Source of the DNA: Bacteroidota bacterium | GTDB lineage: Bacteria > Bacteroidota > Bacteroidia > Flavobacteriales > Flavobacteriaceae | Direction: 5' to 3' | Assembly: GCA_018656255.1 (NCBI GenBank) | Contig: JABHYI010000300.1 | Span: forward strand, 1-5,442 | DNA length: 5,442 bases | Shown: one piece after another, positions 1-5,442 of the stretch | How positions within the stretch are numbered: position 1 is the first letter of the stretch | Layout: each line of letters starts with the position of its first letter | Program-made: the position numbers and the translations under genes | The notes under the pieces: model-generated | What the model was told of the DNA's origin: nothing | Databases searched by the model: none | The model's input: the letters and a program-made list of their open reading frames with translations, nothing else

Positions 1-1565
1 CCTGGGTTTAATTTGGCGCTTTTAAGATCATTTTTCTTTTTAATATCGGCCACACTAACTCCCGGGTATTGCTGTGCTATACTCCAAAGGGAGTCTCCTT
101 GTTTTACGGTGTATGTTTTGGTGTTTTGCCCCTTGCTTGCTTGCTTTTTTGTGGCAACACTTGGTGTTTTTCTCGGAAATATTACTAGACGCTTTCCAAC
201 TCTTAAATTATTATTTCTAAGGCTGTTCCATCTTTTTATTTGGCTTATCCTCACGCCAAATCTAGCAGCAATTTTTCCTAAATAATCTCCACTTTGCACC
301 TTATAATATATTTTTTTGTCTAAATCGTTTAGTTCAGGCAGGGGTTTTTCTCTTTTATTAAATGCCTGCTGTGCGTATGCGTATATGGTGTCTTGGTTTG
401 CCACAAACACCCCAACTTTATCGATAGGTAATCTGAGGGTGTAGGTCTGGTTTTTAACCACAGGTATAATCCCTAGCTTGTATTGCGGGTTTAAAAACGC
501 TACTTCTGCAAGATCAATATCGGTGAGGTGGGCAACATGTTCTAGGGCGATTTGTTTTTTTATATGAATCGTGTCTGTGGCTATATAAGGTATTCTTGGC
601 CCGTCGCTATTAAAGCCGTGCTGTTTTGAGTACTCAAAAATGTACATCGTTGCTAAAAAAGCCGGTACATATCCAGCAGTTTCGCGCGGAAGATGTTGGC
701 GTATGTTCCAATAATTTATTCGTCCCCCAGATCTTCTAATGGCCTTAGAAACATTCCCTGGACCAGAATTATATGCAGCCAGAGCCAAGTCCCAATCGCC
801 AAGGCGTTTGTGAAGCGCTTGAAGGTATTTACAAGCAGCATCAGTTGCTTTTAGGGGATCACTCCTATCATCAACATAACTATTAACATTTAGGCCAAAC
901 ATTTTACCAGTACTAAACATAAACTGCCAAAGCCCTGTAGCGCCAACTCTAGACTCAGCTGTTGGCCGCAAGGCAGACTCTACAATTGCAAGATACTTAA
1001 GCTCCAAAGGTATGTTGTACTTGTCTAAGGCCTGTTCAAACATTGGGAAATAATAGTCGCTCAGCGCCATTAGCCTGCCCATAGTTGAGCGGCGATTTTT
1101 GAGGTAGTTTTTAATTACACTCTCTAGCGCAGGATTGTACTCGACATTAAAAGGTGTTCTGCTGTTTATTTCAGCTAGGCGAGCTTTTAAGGTGTCTGTT
1201 GGCAGCTCAACATACTCAACCGGCTCATAGGTCATAGCGGTGATACTACCATAGATCTGCTCAAATAGTTCATTATTATAAAGCTCGTCAAGCCAAAGAC
1301 TATCATAGCGCCTTGCCAAGGCCATGTCTTGAAGTTTAATTTTTGTGCTGTCTGGTAAGGCCTTCACGGCTAGTATGTCCAGAGAGTTTGTGGGCGCCTC
1401 GAGGGCTTGTAAGGTGTCTTTTGCCTGAGTTTTGATGCGCTGTAAAGTATCTTGGCTTTGCATATAAACAGGGTCTTGCCGCTTGTTTTGATGGTGGGCC
1501 AAAGAATCTTGGCTATACCCAAAAGTGCACAATAGAAATACAATACTATACAAGAGATGTTTCAT
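1..1565 (-). CDS. mltD: MltD-like membrane-bound/secreted lytic murein transglycosylase with LysM repeats, 3' end missing
   Basis: This is an exported enzyme that cleaves the glycan strands of peptidoglycan, forming 1,6-anhydromuramic acid ends. The visible part is 521 residues from the ATG at 1565-1563; the reading frame is still open at the left edge. Residues 1-19 form a signal peptide (Lys2, hydrophobic core, ending GYSQ). There is no lipobox, so a soluble periplasmic or outer-membrane-associated protein is likely. Residues about 20-130 are a charged, Gln/Asp-rich linker with no recognised domain. Residues about 180-310 are the GH23/SLT catalytic domain, with catalytic Glu196 in IVESAL, the GLWQFM motif at 211-216 and AYNSGPGNV at 265-272. 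A first LysM lies at about 419-463 (YYKVQSGDYLGKIAARFGV). A second starts at 483 (YTVKQGDSLWSIAQ) and runs off the window. A few residues are probably missing, since the last ones (KLNP) sit near a LysM end. The gene follows pgk in the same direction after a 116-base gap. The family assignment is firm; the symbol is by homology class. Confidence 0.93.
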   Translation of the reverse strand, partial: MKHLLYSIVFLLCTFGYSQDSLAHHQNKRQDPVYMQSQDTLQRIKTQAKDTLQALEAPTNSLDILAVKALPDSTKIKLQDMALARRYDSLWLDELYNNELFEQIYGSITAMTYEPVEYVELPTDTLKARLAEINSRTPFNVEYNPALESVIKNYLKNRRSTMGRLMALSDYYFPMFEQALDKYNIPLELKYLAIVESALRPTAESRVGATGLWQFMFSTGKMFGLNVNSYVDDRSDPLKATDAACKYLQALHKRLGDWDLALAAYNSGPGNVSKAIRRSGGRINYWNIRQHLPRETAGYVPAFLATMYIFEYSKQHGFNSDGPRIPYIATDTIHIKKQIALEHVAHLTDIDLAEVAFLNPQYKLGIIPVVKNQTYTLRLPIDKVGVFVANQDTIYAYAQQAFNKREKPLPELNDLDKKIYYKVQSGDYLGKIAARFGVRISQIKRWNSLRNNNLRVGKRLVIFPRKTPSVATKKQASKGQNTKTYTVKQGDSLWSIAQQYPGVSVADIKKKNDLKSAKLNP

Positions 1566-1604
1566 ACATATATAACAACGCAATTATGTTGCCAAGATTT
1601 TACC

Positions 1605-1612
1605 CAAAAATA
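1605..1612 (-). promoter_or_regulatory. Possible -7 box (TATTTTTG) for the lytic transglycosylase gene
   Basis: On the minus strand the sequence TATTTTTG matches the Bacteroidota -7 consensus TAnnTTTG. It lies about 39 bases before the mltD start, which would give a leader of roughly 30-35 nt. No TTTG or TTG is found at the expected -33 distance, so the match may be chance in AT-rich DNA. Read-through from pgk is the alternative source of transcript. Confidence 0.3.
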
Positions 1613-1681
1613 AGCAATTCAAACACCTGCGTGTTGATTTTAAAAAAAGAATCAATAGCCTTATACTGCGCTAGTGGGCGT

Positions 1682-2869
1682 TTAGTCTAGTATTGCTTGT
1701 ATTCCTGGAAGTGTTTTACCTTCTAACATTTCTAGCATTGCACCGCCTCCTGTAGAAACGTAGCTTACTTTTTCACTCAGGTTAAATTGCTTTACAGCGG
1801 CAACAGAATCTCCACCGCCAACAAGAGAAAAGGCTCCTTTCTGTGTTGCATTTGCTATTGCATTTCCTATAGAGATGGTTCCGCCAGAAAAAAGCTCCAT
1901 TTCAAAAACACCAACAGGACCGTTCCATAAAATTGTCTTTGATTTTGAAAGCACATCTGTAAAATTACTGTTTGATTGTGGGCCAGAATCTAGACCCATC
2001 CAACCTTCAGGTATTTGGTTAATCGGGCTTATTTGTGTGTTGGCTTTTTCAGAAAATTGGTCTGCAGCAATCACGTCTACAGGCAGATGAATTTCTACCC
2101 CCTTTTCTTTGGCTTTCTTTAAAATTTGTAAGGCAAGTGTTTGTTTGTCATCCTCAACTAGTGAATCTCCTATATTTCCTCCTTGAGCTTTTATAAATGT
2201 AAAGGCCATGCCACCACCAATAATAAGGTGATCAATTTTATCTAAAACATTCTCTATTACTGTTATTTTTGATGAGACTTTTGCCCCTCCAATAACAGCA
2301 GTAACTGGTTTTTTGCTGTCGCCTAATACCTTTTCGAGGCTTTTTATTTCTGAGGCGAGTAGCGCGCCAAAACATTTGTTTTCTGGGAAATTTTCTGTGA
2401 TAATTGCTGTTGATGCGTGCGCTCTGTGTGCGCTGCCAAAAGCGTCGTTTACATAAATATCTCCTAGCTTGGAGAGTTTTTTTGCAAATCCAGAATCTCC
2501 TGCAGTTTCTTCTTTGTAGTACCTTACGTTTTCTAACAGCAATACTTCTCCTGGTTTAAGGTTTGCTACTGCCGTTTCTGCAATATCTCCAACACAATCT
2601 GGGACAAATAAAACGTGTACACCTAAAACCGTGCTTGCCGCCTCAACGATGTGTTGCAATGAAAATTCTAGCTCTTTGTTTTTGGGTCTTCCAAGATGAG
2701 ATAGTAACACGCAGCTCCCTCCGTCTTGCATTATTTTAACAATAGTTGGTTTTGCTGCCTCAATTCTAGTGGCGTCTGTAACAACAAGCTCATTGTTTAA
2801 TGGCACATTAAAATCTACCCTTATTAGTGCTTTTTTATCTTTAAAATTTATGTCTTGTATCGTTTTCAT
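1682..2869 (-). CDS. pgk: Phosphoglycerate kinase
   Basis: This cytoplasmic glycolytic enzyme transfers phosphate from 1,3-bisphosphoglycerate to ADP, giving 3-phosphoglycerate and ATP; it runs in reverse in gluconeogenesis. At 395 residues it has the usual bacterial length and appears intact. The N-terminal signature RVDFNVPLN (17-25) carries the 3-phosphoglycerate-binding Asp19 and Asn21. Other basic-patch residues are Arg35, HLGRP (58-62), Arg116 in LLENVRYYKEE and Arg149 in GSAHRAH. The C-terminal nucleotide domain shows GGAKVSSK (194-201) with Lys197 and Lys201, GGGMAFTF (218-225), LWNGPVGVFE (314-323) and GGGDSVAAV (351-359). The C-terminal STGGGAMLEMLEGKTLPGI segment (372-390) is typical. 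The ATG at 2869 gives the standard short N-terminus (MKTIQDINFKDKKALIRVDF). A TATATTTG box 19-26 bases upstream supports this start. The gene is divergent from holB and is followed in the same direction by the lytic transglycosylase. Confidence 0.99.
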   Translation of the reverse strand: MKTIQDINFKDKKALIRVDFNVPLNNELVVTDATRIEAAKPTIVKIMQDGGSCVLLSHLGRPKNKELEFSLQHIVEAASTVLGVHVLFVPDCVGDIAETAVANLKPGEVLLLENVRYYKEETAGDSGFAKKLSKLGDIYVNDAFGSAHRAHASTAIITENFPENKCFGALLASEIKSLEKVLGDSKKPVTAVIGGAKVSSKITVIENVLDKIDHLIIGGGMAFTFIKAQGGNIGDSLVEDDKQTLALQILKKAKEKGVEIHLPVDVIAADQFSEKANTQISPINQIPEGWMGLDSGPQSNSNFTDVLSKSKTILWNGPVGVFEMELFSGGTISIGNAIANATQKGAFSLVGGGDSVAAVKQFNLSEKVSYVSTGGGAMLEMLEGKTLPGIQAILD

Positions 2870-2887
2870 AGTTGATCTTTAATGGCG

Positions 2888-2895
2888 CAAATATA
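2888..2895 (-). promoter_or_regulatory. Bacteroidota-type -7 promoter box (TATATTTG) for pgk
   Basis: Read on the minus strand, TATATTTG is a perfect match to TAnnTTTG and is followed by GC, as is common in this phylum. The predicted transcription start is near 2883, giving a leader of only about 13 nt before the pgk ATG at 2869. I see no clear -33 TTTG; the nearest TTG (2911-2909) is 13 bases upstream, closer than expected. The assignment rests on the box and its position in a divergent gap. Confidence 0.6.
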
Positions 2896-2954
2896 CAGTT
2901 TTTGGCGGCAAGTAATACTAGATTTTTCTGGCGGTAGTGTTTGTAATAATTCCC

Positions 2955-2962
2955 TACATTTG
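2955..2962 (+). promoter_or_regulatory. Bacteroidota-type -7 promoter box (TACATTTG) for holB
   Basis: TACATTTG is a perfect TAnnTTTG match ending four bases before the preferred holB ATG at 2966. With the usual distance from this box to the start point, transcription would begin at or next to the ATG, implying a leaderless or nearly leaderless mRNA. A TTTG at 2940-2943 is only 11 bases upstream, shorter than the usual -33 spacing, so the upstream element is uncertain. Confidence 0.5.
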
Positions 2963-2965
2963 CAT

Positions 2966-4114
2966 ATGCTTTTTTCTAACATATTAGGCCAAACACACAT
3001 TAAAAACCATTTGCTAAAAAGCATAGAAAATGGTAAAATTCCTCACGCTCAACTCTTTGTGGGAAAAACGGGTAGCGGCTTATTACCTATGGCCTTGGCT
3101 TATGCTCAAGCTATTTTGTCTGGCAATCACTTAGTTGGATCGAAAGCGCATGAAAATTGCATGATTAAAGTTGCAAATCTTGCACATCCAGATTTACATT
3201 TTGTGTTTCCCGTAAACACAAATGAGAAGGTTAAAAAAAATCCTTTTTCTGCGCTGTTTTTGGAAGACTGGAGGGCGTTTGTTTCAGATAACAAATACGG
3301 CTCTTTATATGATTGGTTGGCTTATTTAGGGATAGAGAAAAAGCAAGGAAACATAAATGTAGATGAGGCAAAGCAAATGCTAAAGACATTGTCTTTAAAG
3401 GCCTATGAAGGGGGACACAAAATCATGATTATTTGGATGGCAGATAGGATGAATACCGCCTGTGCGAACAAAATTTTAAAATTAGTAGAAGAGCCTCCAC
3501 AAAAAACGGTTCTATTGTTATTAACAGAACATGAGGAGCACATCTTAGGCACCATACAATCAAGGTGTCAAAAATTACAATTCCCATTACTTCCAGAAAA
3601 TGTAATTTCTAGTCAACTAATTGAAGACGAAGGAGTTGAAGGTAAAAAAGCAAAAAAAATTAGTAGTTTATCTAATGGAGATTATCACCAAGCTTTAAAC
3701 TTATTGAACAACCTAGGCGATGATGCTGTTTTCGAAAATTGGTTTGTTGATTGGGTGCGCACTGCGTTTAAAGCCAAAGGAAATAAAGACTCTATCAACG
3801 CGCTTATTTTATGGAGTGAAGAAATTGCAAAGCAGGGAAGGGAAACACAAAAAAAGTTTTTAGGCTATTGCCAAGAAACCTTTAGGCAGGCAATGCTTAA
3901 AAATTATAAAGCAGATAGCTTGCTCTTCTTTGATGCCCCTAATACAAAGTTCTCTATTGAGAAATTTGCGCCTTTTGTGCATCAAAACAATATTTTTGAG
4001 ATTTCTGAGGCCTTAGAAACTGCTGCCTACCACATTGAACGAAATGGAAATGCTAAAATTATTTTTACGGACCTCTCCATCAAACTCACGCGGCTTTTAC
4101 ACGCCAAGCCTTAA
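2966..4114 (+). CDS. holB: DNA polymerase III subunit delta' (clamp loader)
   Basis: Delta-prime is the stator of the clamp loader; with delta and tau/gamma it places the sliding clamp on primed DNA. The reading frame opens at an ATG at 2882, but I choose the ATG at 2966 (382 residues). The protein then begins MLFSNILGQTHIKNHL, the normal delta-prime start, and the 28 extra residues would be encoded by the promoter region. The AAA+ fold covers about residues 1-205. The P-loop is degenerate: GKTGSGLLP (33-41) has Leu39 where Walker A has the ATP-binding Lys. This fits a subunit that does not hydrolyse ATP. NLAHPDLHFVFPV (71-83), ANKILKLVEEPP (167-178) and the SRC motif (199-201), which supplies the arginine finger to a neighbouring subunit, follow. 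The usual four-cysteine zinc module is not evident; only Cys65 lies in that region. The C-terminal part (about 210-382) is helical collar-like. The gene is divergent from pgk and convergent with the methyltransferase. Confidence 0.93.
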   Translation: MLFSNILGQTHIKNHLLKSIENGKIPHAQLFVGKTGSGLLPMALAYAQAILSGNHLVGSKAHENCMIKVANLAHPDLHFVFPVNTNEKVKKNPFSALFLEDWRAFVSDNKYGSLYDWLAYLGIEKKQGNINVDEAKQMLKTLSLKAYEGGHKIMIIWMADRMNTACANKILKLVEEPPQKTVLLLLTEHEEHILGTIQSRCQKLQFPLLPENVISSQLIEDEGVEGKKAKKISSLSNGDYHQALNLLNNLGDDAVFENWFVDWVRTAFKAKGNKDSINALILWSEEIAKQGRETQKKFLGYCQETFRQAMLKNYKADSLLFFDAPNTKFSIEKFAPFVHQNNIFEISEALETAAYHIERNGNAKIIFTDLSIKLTRLLHAKP

Positions 4115-4254
4115 TATATTCAACAATAAGTGTTTTCTATTGATGCTGTCTTGGTGTATTTGTTTTGTCTATTAAAAACAAGCCGAAATAAAGCGTTTTA
4201 AAGGTGTTTTATAATAAGCCCACACAAGTAGGCCTCTTTCTTGTTTTGGTTGCG

Positions 4255-4288
4255 CTAAAAAACTCCGGGAGCTGTTTTAGGCTTTTTT
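4255..4288. terminator. Weak candidate bidirectional terminator between holB and the methyltransferase gene
   Basis: The end of the convergent gap has short inverted repeats flanked by A and T runs. On the minus strand an imperfect hairpin with a CTC/GAG core (4263-4271) and an A-rich left arm is followed by six T (4262-4257), just after the methyltransferase stop. On the plus strand CTAAAA (4255-4260) pairs with TTTTAG (4275-4280), followed by six T at 4283-4288. The stems are short and one carries mismatches, so this is only a plausible terminator. The rest of the 4115-4276 gap shows no recognisable element. Confidence 0.3.
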
Positions 4289-5122
4289 AAAGCAATATAT
4301 AAGCGAGGAATACTCTTTTGTTGATAGCGCCCTTATGTTTGACCAAAAACCAATCCATAGTGCCTTGATGGCAAATGAATTCCCGGTTTTGTATTTTTCT
4401 GAAAGAAGGCTTACATAAAAAGAGTCAAAAATCATTGGCTTTGTTTTAAGGAGCTTCATGTTTTCAGAAAATAGCTTACTCATACTTTTTTGAGAAAAGT
4501 GCCACAAATGTCTTGGCACATCATAAGCTGCCCAAAACCTTTTATAGTGTTTTGCGTCAAAAGAATTATAGTTTGGAACCGCAACTATTAAAACCCCATT
4601 TGGTTTCAATAGTTTTTGAATTGCCGTGATTGTGTTTTCTAAATCTGGAAGATGCTCAAGCACATGCCAAAGTGTTACCACGTCAAACTGTTGGCCTTTA
4701 AAATCTTCAATGCTTTGGTGTAGAAAAATATTTTTTTTGGCAGCAATTTCTCTAGCTTTTTTATTGGGCTCAACCCCGTATACGTCCCAGGAATTTTGTT
4801 TTGAGGTCTCGCAAAAATTACCGGTGCCAGCGCCAATATCCAAAAGGGTACCCTTATGGTTTGAGAGCGAATTAATAAGGTTTGTTTTGTTTTTCAGAGA
4901 CCATTTTTGTACTTGACGATACAAAAAGGGAACAATTCCTTTTTGGGTATTTGAATGAGAAATATACGCTTGGCTCTGGTAATAACCCGCCAAATCCTCA
5001 GGTGCTGGTTGGGGTGTTGTTATTAAAATTTCTCTAGAAGAATCCAGCACCAAATCAAACGCTTCTTGAGATTTGAAATAATCTTTGGTAGAAATATATA
5101 TGGATCTCTTCGGTGTCTTCAA
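4277..5122 (-). CDS. Class I SAM-dependent methyltransferase, substrate unknown
   Basis: This is a 281-residue cytoplasmic protein of the Methyltransf_11/23 type. Motif I, LLDIGAGTGNF (93-103), is the glycine-rich SAM-binding loop. GVEPN (116-120) supplies acidic Glu118, expected to contact the SAM ribose. VTLWHVLEHLPD (149-160) is the post-II/III motif, and LKPNGVLIVAVPN (172-184) is the following strand region. The stretch WAAYDVPRHLWHFS (197-210) is typical of a group of bacterial methyltransferases related to UbiG/UbiE-like and glycan-modifying enzymes; the substrate cannot be deduced. Residues 1-85 form an N-terminal segment with YYQSQAYISHS (48-58). The apparent start is TTG at 5122-5120. 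An in-frame TAA lies at 5131-5129 and the first internal Met is residue 214, so no ATG can serve. The gene lies 50 bases after mnmG in the same direction, probably one operon, with a parS-like site in the gap. I see no transmembrane segment or signal peptide. Confidence 0.88.
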   Translation of the reverse strand: MKTPKRSIYISTKDYFKSQEAFDLVLDSSREILITTPQPAPEDLAGYYQSQAYISHSNTQKGIVPFLYRQVQKWSLKNKTNLINSLSNHKGTLLDIGAGTGNFCETSKQNSWDVYGVEPNKKAREIAAKKNIFLHQSIEDFKGQQFDVVTLWHVLEHLPDLENTITAIQKLLKPNGVLIVAVPNYNSFDAKHYKRFWAAYDVPRHLWHFSQKSMSKLFSENMKLLKTKPMIFDSFYVSLLSEKYKTGNSFAIKALWIGFWSNIRALSTKEYSSLIYCFKKA

Positions 5123-5150
5123 GTGAAATTATTAGAGTTTTAAATTTGAT

Positions 5151-5166
5151 TGTTCCACGTGGAACA
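5151..5166. other. parS: parS-like ParB-binding centromere site
   Basis: The sequence TGTTCCACGTGGAACA is a perfect 16-base palindrome, extending to 18 bases at 5150-5167. It fits the conserved chromosomal parS form TGTTnCACGTGnAACA with the central CACGTG. It differs from the commonest version (TGTTTCACGTGAAACA) only by a symmetric T-to-C/A-to-G pair, a form known from Pseudomonas parS sites. ParB binds such sites, spreads, and loads SMC/condensin for origin segregation. The site is non-coding, 6 bases past the mnmG stop and 28 bases before the methyltransferase start. No T run follows on either strand, which argues against a terminator. No parA or parB gene is in the window, so function is inferred from the motif alone. 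Confidence 0.8.
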
Positions 5167-5172
5167 AGATTA

Positions 5173-5442
5173 TTACCTACCCATATAAACAAGCATTACA
5201 GATATGTCGTTTGGCGAAACGCCGCTAATTCGAGAGGCCTGTGAAACTGTCACGGGTTTGATGGCGCTTAATTTTTCTTTTGCTTCATAAGACAAAGATT
5301 TTAGCTTTGAATAATCAAATCCTTCAGGTATTTTAATCCCTTCTAATCTATTGAGTTTATCTGCATTGTTTTTCTCTTTAGCAATATAGCCTGCGTATTT
5401 AATCTGTATTTCTGTTTGTTGAAGCACCTCATGATCTAGATC
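5173..5442 (-). CDS. mnmG: MnmG (GidA) tRNA uridine-5-carboxymethylaminomethyl synthesis enzyme, C-terminal fragment
   Basis: MnmG is an FAD-dependent enzyme that, with the GTPase MnmE, installs the (carboxymethyl)aminomethyl group on wobble U34 of certain tRNAs. Only the last 89 residues are present; the frame is open to the right edge, and the family is about 620 residues long. The visible part is the helical C-terminal domain, which in this family contacts MnmE and tRNA. It begins DLDHEVLQQTEIQIKYAGYI, continues through NRLEGIKIPEGFDYSKLKSL, and ends with the hallmark VSQASRISGVSPNDISVML before YMGR and TAA (5175-5173). A GTG codon at 5427 is internal, not a start: the codons before it (DLDHE) fit the MnmG family. 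The fragment looks intact; it is cut by the window edge, not broken. The methyltransferase follows in the same direction after 50 bases. Confidence 0.96.
   Translation of the reverse strand, partial: DLDHEVLQQTEIQIKYAGYIAKEKNNADKLNRLEGIKIPEGFDYSKLKSLSYEAKEKLSAIKPVTVSQASRISGVSPNDISVMLVYMGR

Noticed and set aside
245..253. TTATCCTCA, one mismatch from a DnaA box
   Set aside because: It is a single isolated copy inside the coding sequence of the transglycosylase, with no AT-rich unwinding region or further boxes, so it is probably chance.
13..285. Plus-strand open frame of 90 codons with hydrophobic translation
   Set aside because: It lies antisense to the LysM region of the lytic transglycosylase, whose motifs are unmistakable on the minus strand. 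The hydrophobic translation comes from reading T-rich antisense DNA.
1634..1655. Inverted repeat TTGATT/AATCAA around a seven-A run after pgk
   Set aside because: The T run (read on the minus strand) lies in the loop rather than after the stem, and the stem is AT-rich. This is not a convincing terminator.
1875..2090. Plus-strand open frame inside pgk
   Set aside because: It is antisense to conserved PGK motifs and has no recognisable domain or promoter of its own.
2882..2965. N-terminal extension of holB from the ATG at 2882
   Set aside because: Delta-prime proteins begin close to the MLFSNILGQ segment. The extension contains the holB -7 box and overlaps the pgk promoter, so it is better explained as regulatory DNA.
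4092..4110. GGCTT/AAGCC hairpin at the end of holB
   Set aside because: The stem is only five base pairs, it lies within coding sequence, and only a mixed A/T stretch follows instead of a T run.
4626..4916. Plus-strand open frame inside the methyltransferase
   Set aside because: It is antisense to the SAM-binding motifs, and its translation is a low-complexity mix without domain features.
5150..5167. The palindrome as an intrinsic terminator of mnmG
   Set aside because: It is a perfect palindrome with no natural loop and no T tract after it on either strand. It matches the parS consensus far better.

Overview
The window looks like a chromosomal housekeeping segment from a member of the Bacteroidota, most likely a flavobacterium. 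It is AT-rich, and no start codon has a convincing Shine-Dalgarno sequence. Near-perfect TAnnTTTG boxes, the Bacteroidota -7 promoter element, lie just upstream of several genes. The proteins (MnmG tail, PGK, delta-prime, MltD-like enzyme with a GYSQ signal-peptide end) read like flavobacterial versions. The taxonomic call is an inference from these traits.

Layout, left to right. (1) 1-1565, minus strand: a secreted MltD-type lytic transglycosylase with C-terminal LysM repeats. It is cut by the left edge, so its stop is not visible. (2) 1682-2869, minus strand: a complete phosphoglycerate kinase (pgk), 116 bases upstream of the transglycosylase and in the same direction. (3) 2870-2965: a compact divergent promoter region with one TAnnTTTG box facing each way. 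(4) 2966-4114, plus strand: the DNA polymerase III delta-prime clamp-loader subunit (holB). Its likely start is 84 bases inside the longest reading frame. (5) 4115-4276: a convergent intergenic gap with a weak possible terminator. (6) 4277-5122, minus strand: a class I SAM-dependent methyltransferase of unknown substrate with an apparent TTG start. (7) 5123-5172: a 50-base gap holding a perfect 16-base palindrome that matches the ParB-binding parS consensus. (8) 5173-5442, minus strand: the C-terminal 89 residues of MnmG (GidA), cut by the right edge.

The genes serve separate core functions: cell-wall turnover, glycolysis, replication and tRNA modification. mnmG and the methyltransferase are probably one transcription unit. 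The most notable element is the parS-like palindrome between them, which suggests an origin-proximal location and a chromosome-segregation role. I see no mobile element, CRISPR array, RNA gene or defence system. Every stretch longer than 300 bases is occupied by a gene.
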